Positions 15,145-21,068 of a DNA stretch of 31,942 nucleotides are shown one piece after another. Below the pieces are notes generated by a model. It made no database searches and was not told the DNA's origin. It saw only the letters and a program-made list of their open reading frames with translations. The DNA comes from JBEATZ01 sp041178545 (GTDB taxonomy: Bacteria > Planctomycetota > UBA1135 > UBA2386). How positions within the stretch are numbered: the first letter of the stretch is position 1; each line of letters begins with the position of its first letter. Where the stretch lies: NCBI GenBank assembly GCA_041178545.1, contig JBEGVB010000033.1:1-31942 (forward strand). Reading direction: 5' to 3'. The translations under genes and the position numbers were made by a program.

Positions 15145-16982
15145 GCAACAAGTGGCCCGACGAGTCGGTGGACCACCCACCGGACCTGCGGCTGTTGCGC
15201 CAGCTCTGGCCGTTCGCCCGCCCCTACCGCCGTGCGTTCGCAGGCTGCCTGCTGGTCCTCGCCGTGTCCTTCGGCGTGGAGCTCGCAGGCCCATGGATCC
15301 TCCGCAGTGCGATCGACGGACCGCTCTCGGCACGCGACCTGCCACGTGCAGACCGCGTCGCAGCGCTCGGCTGGCACGCAGCCGGGTTCGGTGCACTGCT
15401 GCTGCTCGGGACCTGGCTCGGCTGGGTGTACGGCAGGCTCACCGCATGGAACGGCCAGCGGGTCGTGCGCGACGTGAGGTCGAGGCTCTTCGCCCACGTG
15501 CTCGCCGCCGGGCCCTCGTTCCACGAGCGCAATCCTGCCGGCAAGCTCACCACCCGCGTCACTTCCGACGTCGAGAACCTCAACGAGCTGATCAGCACCG
15601 GGGTGCTGCAGTCGGCATTCGACCTGTTGAAGATCCTCGGCGTGCTCGCGGCACTGTTCCTGCTGGACGTGCGGCTTGCGGTGTTCACCGTGGCCGCCAC
15701 GCCACTGGTCATCGTCCTCAGCCTGTTGTTCCGCGACCGGGCGCAGAAGGCCTACAGCAGGGTGCGTGTGAAGCTCGGCCTGCAGAACGCCTGGACCGCG
15801 GAGGTCGTGGGCGGGACCAGGATCACGCGCGCGTTCGGCAGGCAGGATCACGTGCTGCGCGAGTACGCCGCACGCAACCACGACACCGCGGAGGGGTGGC
15901 GCGAGACCGTCTTCCACTTCTCGCTGTTCTTCTCGCTCGTGGACCTCGCGCTGCGTTTCACCACGATCGGCATGCTGTGGTTCGGCGGGAGCGCAGTACT
16001 CGAGGGGTCGCTCGCGCCGGGCCAGTTCGTCCAGTTCTGGCTCTACTTCGGCATGCTGAGCGCACCCATCAAGGAACTGGGCGAGAAGTACAACGTGCTG
16101 CAGGCTGCCTTCGCGAGCGCCGAGCGCATCGTGCAGATCCTCGGCGAGCCCGTGCAGCCCAAGCCCCCCACGGCTCCACGCACCGCTCCCCGGCGCGGCG
16201 CCGCGAGCATCCGTTTCGAGCATGTAGGGTTCGCATACGAGCCGACGCGCCCCGTTCTGGCCGACGTCGACTTCGAGGCGCGTCCAGGCGAACGCGTTGC
16301 CGTCGTGGGGCCCAGCGGCGCGGGCAAGAGCACGCTGTTGATGCTCGTCTCGCGCCTGCGCGACGTCTCCTCCGGCAGGGTCCTCGTGGACGGCATCGAC
16401 GTGCGGGAGTGGGACCTGTCCTCGCTCCGCCACAGGGTCGGTGTCGTCAGCCAGGACCTGTTCCTCTTCACCGGCACGGTGCTGGACAACGTACGGCTGT
16501 TCGACCCGGCCGTGGACGAGGCGCGTGCGTGGCGGGCGCTGGAACTGGTTGGGATCGCCGACTTCGTCCGCGCACTGCCCGGCGGCATCCACGCCCGGGT
16601 GGAGGAGCGCGGGGCCACGTTCTCCCAGGGCGAGCGGCAACTGCTCTCCTTCGCCCGTGCCCTTGCCGTGGAACCTGACGTGCTCGTGCTCGACGAGGCG
16701 ACGGCATCCATCGACAGCGCGGCCGAGGAACGGCTCCAGCGCGCGCTGCAGGTCGCGCTCCAGGGCCGCACCGCCCTGGTGGTCGCACACCGCCTCAGCA
16801 CGGTGCGGGACGCAGACCGCATCCTCGTGCTGGAGCACGGGCGCGTGGTCGAGTCTGGCTCCCACCGGGAACTCGTCGAGCGCAGAGGCTCCTACCACCG
16901 CATGCTGCAGGCCCTTGCCACTTCCGGCCCGGGCACCGAGACCGGTCCCGACACTGCGCGCCAGGCCCCCGTCGCACCATGA
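15141..16982 (+). CDS. ABC exporter half-transporter, catalytic NBD (heterodimer subunit 2)
   Basis: A 613-residue type I exporter subunit starting at the GTG that overlaps the previous stop (GTGA). The membrane domain has the usual loop sequences GQRVVRDVRSRLFAHVL and FHERNPAGKLTTRVTSDV. The NBD has Walker A GPSGAGKST from residue 390 (Lys396), Q-loop VVSQDLFLF, and a Walker B with intact catalytic Glu519 (LDEATASID). The signature is FSQGE at 494-498, a departure from LSGGQ. The odd signature here plus the Asp in subunit 1 place both defects in the same ATP site. This is how heterodimeric exporters are built: one working site (Walker motifs of this subunit with LSGGQ of subunit 1) and one dead site. 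It is coupled to the Maf gene by an ATGA overlap. Confidence 0.92.
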   Translation: MSNKWPDESVDHPPDLRLLRQLWPFARPYRRAFAGCLLVLAVSFGVELAGPWILRSAIDGPLSARDLPRADRVAALGWHAAGFGALLLLGTWLGWVYGRLTAWNGQRVVRDVRSRLFAHVLAAGPSFHERNPAGKLTTRVTSDVENLNELISTGVLQSAFDLLKILGVLAALFLLDVRLAVFTVAATPLVIVLSLLFRDRAQKAYSRVRVKLGLQNAWTAEVVGGTRITRAFGRQDHVLREYAARNHDTAEGWRETVFHFSLFFSLVDLALRFTTIGMLWFGGSAVLEGSLAPGQFVQFWLYFGMLSAPIKELGEKYNVLQAAFASAERIVQILGEPVQPKPPTAPRTAPRRGAASIRFEHVGFAYEPTRPVLADVDFEARPGERVAVVGPSGAGKSTLLMLVSRLRDVSSGRVLVDGIDVREWDLSSLRHRVGVVSQDLFLFTGTVLDNVRLFDPAVDEARAWRALELVGIADFVRALPGGIHARVEERGATFSQGERQLLSFARALAVEPDVLVLDEATASIDSAAEERLQRALQVALQGRTALVVAHRLSTVRDADRILVLEHGRVVESGSHRELVERRGSYHRMLQALATSGPGTETGPDTARQAPVAP

Positions 16983-17563
16983 CCACGCTGCCCCTCCTCG
17001 TCCTCGCGAGCACGTCGCCCTACCGGCGCGAGTTGCTGTCCCGGCTGGGGCTCCCATTCCACTGTGAGGCTCCCGGCGTGGACGAGGAACGGTTCCCCCA
17101 CCGTGGCTCGCCCGAGGTGCGCGCGAGTGCGCTGGCACTGGCCAAGGCGCGTGCCGTGGCGGCAAGGCTGCCCGGTGCCGTCGTGGTCGGTTCGGACCAG
17201 GTGTGCGCCCTCGACGACGAGGTGCTCGGCAAGCCAGGCACCGTGGAGGCAGCGTGCGTGCAGTTGCAACGCCTGCAGGGTCGCTCCCACCGGCTCGCCA
17301 CGGCGGTGGCCGTCGTCCACGGCACACGCGAGCGCACGGTGCTGGACGTCACCCGTCTGCACATGCGAGCCCTCGAGGACGATGCGATCCGCAGGTACGT
17401 CGAGGCCGACCGACCACTGGACTGCGCAGGCTCCTACCGCATCGAGGCCCTTGGCATCAGCCTGTTCGACGGCATCGAGGGATCCGACCAGACTGCCATC
17501 GTTGGGCTGCCGCTGCTGGCAACCTGCGCCATGCTCCGTGAGTTCGGCTACCGGCTGCCCTGA
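16979..17563 (+). CDS. maf: Maf-like nucleotide pyrophosphatase, YceF type
   Basis: A 194-residue cytosolic house-cleaning enzyme of the Maf/HAM1 fold that hydrolyses non-canonical nucleoside triphosphates to monophosphates. The family start LVLASTSPYRRELLSRLGL is at residues 6-24, with GVDEERF soon after and the catalytic-site stretch GSDQVCALDDEVLGKPG in the middle. The C-terminal run DCAGSYRIEALGISLFDGIEG ... VGLPL matches the YceF subgroup, known for 7-methyl-GTP hydrolysis, better than the dTTP/UTP subgroup. It starts inside the stop of the second ABC gene (ATGA). The coupling to an exporter is probably transcriptional convenience; I see no functional link. Confidence 0.9.
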   Translation: MTTLPLLVLASTSPYRRELLSRLGLPFHCEAPGVDEERFPHRGSPEVRASALALAKARAVAARLPGAVVVGSDQVCALDDEVLGKPGTVEAACVQLQRLQGRSHRLATAVAVVHGTRERTVLDVTRLHMRALEDDAIRRYVEADRPLDCAGSYRIEALGISLFDGIEGSDQTAIVGLPLLATCAMLREFGYRLP

Positions 17564-17612
17564 ACCGGGCAGGGGCTGGTCCACGCCGCACCCCGCCCGC
17601 TAGCCTCCCGCA

Positions 17613-17885
17613 ATGGACTGGAAGCTCTTCGCCACCGTTTTCACCAGCGTCTTCGTCGCAGAGCTGGGCGACAAGACCCAGCTCGCGACCATGATGTTCG
17701 CGAGCAGGTCGCAGGGAGACCGCTGGACGGTGTTCACCTCTGCAGCTCTCGCCCTCGTCGCCACCACGGCCGTGGGCGTGATGGCCGGTCAGCTGGTGGG
17801 CCAGTACGTGAGTGAGCGCGTGCTCAAGTGGGTCGCTGGCAGCATGTTCGTCGCCATCGGCGCGTGGACCTTGTGGAAGGCATGA
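17613..17885 (+). CDS. Half-size GDT1/TMEM165 (UPF0016) cation transporter
   Basis: A 90-residue membrane protein with the signature AELGDKTQLATMMF (about residues 16-29), the E-x-G-D-K/R-T/S motif that defines the GDT1 family of manganese/calcium exporters. Three hydrophobic helices are visible. Full-length members have two such halves (about 190 residues). This is a single half, so it must work as a homodimer or with another half encoded elsewhere. It ends 10 nt before the exosortase GTG. A TAGCCT hexamer at 17601-17606 sits just in front of the ATG and could be a -10 for a leaderless transcript, but no good -35 is present. Confidence 0.82.
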   Translation: MDWKLFATVFTSVFVAELGDKTQLATMMFASRSQGDRWTVFTSAALALVATTAVGVMAGQLVGQYVSERVLKWVAGSMFVAIGAWTLWKA

Positions 17886-17895
17886 GCCCACGGTC

Positions 17896-18783
17896 GTGAG
17901 CGCAACTCCCGGAACCGAGTCCGTGTCCCAGCGCGCCAGCCCCTTGGTCCGCGTCCTGTTCGCGCTCGCTGCGACGTGCGCGGCGTGGCCGTTCGCACGC
18001 ATCCTGTGGGACACCTGGCATGGCGACGGCCCGTCCACGGCCGGCAACGTCCTCGCACTCGGCTGCTCCGTGCTCACCGCATGGCTCCGGCTCGACCGGC
18101 TCACCGGGTGCCGACCCGGAACAGGTGCCGTGGGACTGCTCGCACTGGCGGTGGCCTGTGCCTGCTACATGCTGTCGCTTCGGCTCGACTTCATGACGGG
18201 TATCGAGGCAGGTGTGCTGCTCGCAACGGTCGCCATGCTGTACCTCGCCCACGGCTGGGGCGGCATCGTGGCCATGCGGCTCCCGCTCGTGCTGCTCGCG
18301 CTCGCGATGCCGCCGCCGGCATTCCTCGTCGAGAGCCTCACCACTGCAGTGCTCGAACGAACCGTGGTCGTCGTGGTGGCCCTGCTGCAACTCTGGTGGC
18401 CCGAGGTCGCGAGCAACGGCTACGTGATCACCATGCCGGCGAGCCACGTGACCATCGTGCGCGACTGCAGCGGCATGGGCAGCCTGTTCCTGATCGCACC
18501 GCTGGCAATCCTGCTGCTCGAGCCGTACCGGCCGTACGGCGCCGTGCGCCATGCCCTGCTGGGACTGTTTGCCATCGCACTCGCACTCGTCACGAACACC
18601 GTGCGCGTGCTGGTCTCGGCCCTGCTGGAGAACGCTGGCGTGCAAGGGGCACTCGACGGGCCCTTGCACGACGCGCTCGGCCTCGCCGGTCTCGCACTCG
18701 CAGCAGCACTGCTCCTCGCCGTCGCGAAGGCAGCGGCGCGTTCACATGCACGCACCCGGGAGCAGAAGGCAGGTGCACCGTGA
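17896..18783 (+). CDS. Exosortase (archaeosortase/exosortase family transpeptidase)
   Basis: A 295-residue polytopic inner-membrane protein with about eight hydrophobic helices. The exosortase catalytic triad is visible: Cys191 in VRDCSGMGSLFL, Arg237 in TNTVRVLV, and His258 in PLHDALG. Exosortases cut PEP-CTERM proteins near the PEP motif and are linked to surface display with exopolysaccharide. I chose the GTG at 17896 because it lies just after the GDT1 stop and gives a short cytoplasmic N-terminus. The frame is open to an upstream GTG at 17812, which would overlap GDT1 with a non-family leader. It is coupled to the EpsI-like gene by a GTGA overlap, and a PEP-CTERM gene follows within 800 nt. 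I cannot assign the numbered exosortase subtype. Confidence 0.9.
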   Translation: MSATPGTESVSQRASPLVRVLFALAATCAAWPFARILWDTWHGDGPSTAGNVLALGCSVLTAWLRLDRLTGCRPGTGAVGLLALAVACACYMLSLRLDFMTGIEAGVLLATVAMLYLAHGWGGIVAMRLPLVLLALAMPPPAFLVESLTTAVLERTVVVVVALLQLWWPEVASNGYVITMPASHVTIVRDCSGMGSLFLIAPLAILLLEPYRPYGAVRHALLGLFAIALALVTNTVRVLVSALLENAGVQGALDGPLHDALGLAGLALAAALLLAVAKAAARSHARTREQKAGAP

Positions 18784-19397
18784 AGCGTTGGCTTGCTGCC
18801 ACTGTGCTGCTGGCGTGCACCGCGGCCGTCGCCAACGTGCCGCGCCTCGGCACCGGGTCAATCGACCTCGCAAAGCTTCGCGCAGCCATGCTTGCGACCG
18901 CGCCTGGCCTCGAGGAGTCGAAGTTCGCAGCAGACCCCATGCTGCCCGAGGACTACGTGTATGCCGTCGGCAAGACCGGCGTGCTTCTCTCCGCGTATGT
19001 CGCCTACTACCCCGAGCAGCGGATGGGCACCAAGGCACCCCATCCGCCGACGCTCTGCTACGCAACCCAGGGCTGGACCACCGGCCCTGTGGAATTGTGG
19101 AAAGTGGCCGTGGACGGGCGCGAGGCGCGCGTGCTGGCGTTGACGGTCCAGTACGGCGAACACCGTCGCCAGGTGGTTTACTGGGAGCAGCCCCTTGGGC
19201 GGATCCCGGTGGCAAGAGACTCCTCCAAATGGCTTTACGAGCCCTTGGATCGACTTGCTGCCGGTCGGAGCGACCTCGCTTGGGTGCGCCTCGAGTTCCA
19301 TGCGAAGACCGGGTTGGTACCGCGCAGCGAGATCGACCCGATTGTGGAAAGCATCTGCCGAGCCGTGCGCGACGCCATGGGCGCAGACGACGTCTGA
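18780..19397 (+). CDS. EpsI-like exosortase-associated protein
   Basis: A 205-residue exported protein starting at the GTG that overlaps the exosortase stop. The first 20 or so residues form a signal peptide or anchor (KRW then LAATVLLACTAAVA). The family hallmark is HPPTLCYATQGW, with His88 and Cys93, matching the HPP-x-x-C-Y-x-x-x-GW motif of EpsI/DUF3485 proteins. These accompany exosortases either fused to their C-terminus or as separate genes, and their biochemical role is not settled. Here it is a separate gene. A basic loop with EHRRQVVYWEQ and a C-terminal amphipathic helix complete the domain. Confidence 0.82.
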   Translation: MKRWLAATVLLACTAAVANVPRLGTGSIDLAKLRAAMLATAPGLEESKFAADPMLPEDYVYAVGKTGVLLSAYVAYYPEQRMGTKAPHPPTLCYATQGWTTGPVELWKVAVDGREARVLALTVQYGEHRRQVVYWEQPLGRIPVARDSSKWLYEPLDRLAAGRSDLAWVRLEFHAKTGLVPRSEIDPIVESICRAVRDAMGADDV

Positions 19398-19438
19398 CGG
19401 CTCACCGCAACTGCATCCCTCCTCCGAAACTCTCGGCA

Positions 19439-19494
19439 GCGCAGAAACATGCGCACTTCAGCGGGTTGCGTCCCAACACTTGCACCGCTAGAAG
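19439..19494 (+). promoter_or_regulatory. Short hairpin and sigma70-like promoter before the PEP-CTERM gene
   Basis: The 158-nt gap 19398-19555 is visibly less GC-rich than its surroundings. It holds a small perfect hairpin (GCGCA at 19439-19443, TGCGC at 19450-19454, 6-nt loop). TTGCGT at 19466-19471 follows, then 17 bases and TAGAAG at 19489-19494. Transcription would start near 19501, giving a leader of about 55 nt to the ATG at 19556. This would let the small PEP-CTERM gene be expressed apart from the exosortase operon. Pattern-based only; I see no sigma54 site. Confidence 0.4.
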
Positions 19495-19555
19495 ATTCGC
19501 TCGGAAGTGCAGCCCGCGGTCAGTCATCGTGGCTGCAGCCCAGGAGAAACCCAAC

Positions 19556-19786
19556 ATGAGCATCTGCAACCGCTACACCCTCGCTTTCGTCCTCGCCATT
19601 GCCGTCACCACGGCACTGGTGCTTGCCCAGAATCCCCCGGTCATGCTGCCGGACACCCCCGGTGCCCTGTCCTCCGGCGGCGGCTCCAACCCAACGCCCG
19701 AGCCGGCCACGATGGCGCTGCTCGCGCTCGGCGCCGCTGGCGTCGGCTTCAGCGCACGCAAGCTGCGCAACCGCAAGGACCGCTGA
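19556..19786 (+). CDS. Minimal PEP-CTERM protein (76 residues)
   Basis: The protein has three parts. Residues 1-24 are a Sec signal peptide (AFVLAIAVTTALVLA, then Q25). Residues 25-47 are a short Pro/Gly/Ser linker. Residues 48-76 are a PEP-CTERM sorting signal: PEPAT, the helix MALLALGAAGVGFSA, then the basic tail RKLRNRKDR. The exosortase encoded 800 nt upstream is the obvious processing enzyme. After signal peptide removal and cleavage near PEP, only about 23 residues would remain. The start is supported by AGGAGA about 8 nt upstream. No catalytic or binding domain exists. It may be a small surface or matrix peptide, a structural decoy, or a remnant of a larger gene, although the reading frame is intact and well initiated. 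Confidence 0.88.
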   Translation: MSICNRYTLAFVLAIAVTTALVLAQNPPVMLPDTPGALSSGGGSNPTPEPATMALLALGAAGVGFSARKLRNRKDR

Positions 19787-19971
19787 TCGCCTGCTCGGCT
19801 GGGCCAGCGGCGGGAGCGTCCAATCCTTCTGGGCACGCTCTGCGCCGCGGTCGGCCCGCCGGGCCCGCGCACCCGCTGCGCGATGACCTGCTCCGAACCG
19901 CCGCGAGTCCCTTCCTTGCTGACGGCTGACGTAGAGCTCCCTTCGCACTCCCAAGCCATGCGGAGCAACCG

Positions 19972-20928
19972 GTGACCGGTCCCGCGGCACCCTCGCGCAG
20001 ACGCCTGCTCGTGGTCTCGCCCTGCAGGGACGAGGCCGCGCACTGCGAGCGCACACTGCTGAGCGTTGCCTCCCAGTCGGTGCGGCCCGACCTATGGGTG
20101 ATCGTCGATGACGGTTCCACCGACGACACCCCGAGTCTGCTCGCAGAGTTCGCGCGGGAACACGACTTCGTGCAGGTGGTGCGCCGTGAGAACCGCGGCC
20201 GGCGCAGTGTGGGACCAGGCGTGGTCGACGCGTTCTACGCCGGCCTCGCACATGCCGACATCGAGGCATTCGAGTTCGTCTGCAAGCTCGACCTCGACCT
20301 CGACCTGCCGCCCACCTACTTCGAACAGCTGCTGAGCAAGTTCGACGCGGACCCGCGGCTGGGGTCCTGCAGCGGCAAGCCCTACTACCGCGACCGCAGC
20401 GGGACGGTGCACGACGAGTGGTGTTCCGACGAGATCGTGGTCGGGATGACCAAGCTCTACCGCACCCAGTGCTTCCGCGAGATCGGCGGGTTCGTGCGCG
20501 AGGTGATGTGGGACGGCATCGACAGCCATCGGTCGCGCATGCTCGGCTGGCGCGCCACCAGCTTTCCTGACGCCGGCATGCGCTTCGAGCACCTGCGGCC
20601 CATGGGCAGCAGCCAGCACGGGGTGCTGACCGGGCGGCGCCGCCACGGGTTCGGGCAGTACTACATGGGTACCTCCCTGCCCTTCCTCCTCGCCAGTGCA
20701 GCGGTCCGGGTGGCCCAACCGCCGTACGTCGTCGGGTCCCTTGCCATGGTCTGGGGCTACCTTTGGTCCTGGCTCCGCCGCCTCCCGCAGCACCAAGACC
20801 CTGCGTTCCACGCCTTCCTGCGCCGCTACCAGCGCGGGACCTTGGTGCGCGGCAAGAAGGCCACCCTCCGCGCGCTGGACGCAGAGAGCGAAGCCCTCTG
20901 GCGGCACCGGCACGGCGCCCCGCGCTGA
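19972..20928 (+). CDS. Family 2 glycosyltransferase near the exosortase
   Basis: A 318-residue GT-A enzyme, probably for exopolysaccharide or glycan assembly at the cytoplasmic membrane. The nucleotide-sugar site is VDDGSTDD (residues 45-52), and KLDLDLDLP near 105-113 supplies the metal-binding DxD motif. The acceptor part contains an MWDGIDSHRSRMLGW stretch, in place of the ED motif of many GT2 enzymes. The hydrophobic LPFLLASAAVRV and SLAMVWGYLWSWL segments near residues 240-270 may touch or cross the membrane. The C-terminus is basic (RRYQRGTLVRGKK). I chose the GTG at 19972 because GGAG lies about 7 nt upstream. The 185-nt gap before it holds only weak GC-rich hairpins. Confidence 0.82.
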   Translation: MTGPAAPSRRRLLVVSPCRDEAAHCERTLLSVASQSVRPDLWVIVDDGSTDDTPSLLAEFAREHDFVQVVRRENRGRRSVGPGVVDAFYAGLAHADIEAFEFVCKLDLDLDLPPTYFEQLLSKFDADPRLGSCSGKPYYRDRSGTVHDEWCSDEIVVGMTKLYRTQCFREIGGFVREVMWDGIDSHRSRMLGWRATSFPDAGMRFEHLRPMGSSQHGVLTGRRRHGFGQYYMGTSLPFLLASAAVRVAQPPYVVGSLAMVWGYLWSWLRRLPQHQDPAFHAFLRRYQRGTLVRGKKATLRALDAESEALWRHRHGAPR

Positions 20929-21068
20929 GACGGTCTCCAGCTCCGCTGTGGCCGGAGTCGGCATTCCTGCCCGTCCTTCCCATGGGCGGTTCCAGAACCT
21001 CCGGATTCCGGTGCGCTTCAAGGGAACGACGGCCGCGAGCCGATCCAAGGCCTCTGAGGAGACCACAC

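Noticed and set aside
14412..17327. 971-codon open frame on the minus strand opposite the ABC exporter genes
   Set aside because: It is antisense to two exporters and Maf, all with intact motifs, and gives low-complexity protein with no recognisable domain.
17812..17895. Longer exosortase start at 17812
   Set aside because: The added 28 residues overlap the GDT1 gene and are low-complexity. The GTG at 17896 fits the spacing and family start.
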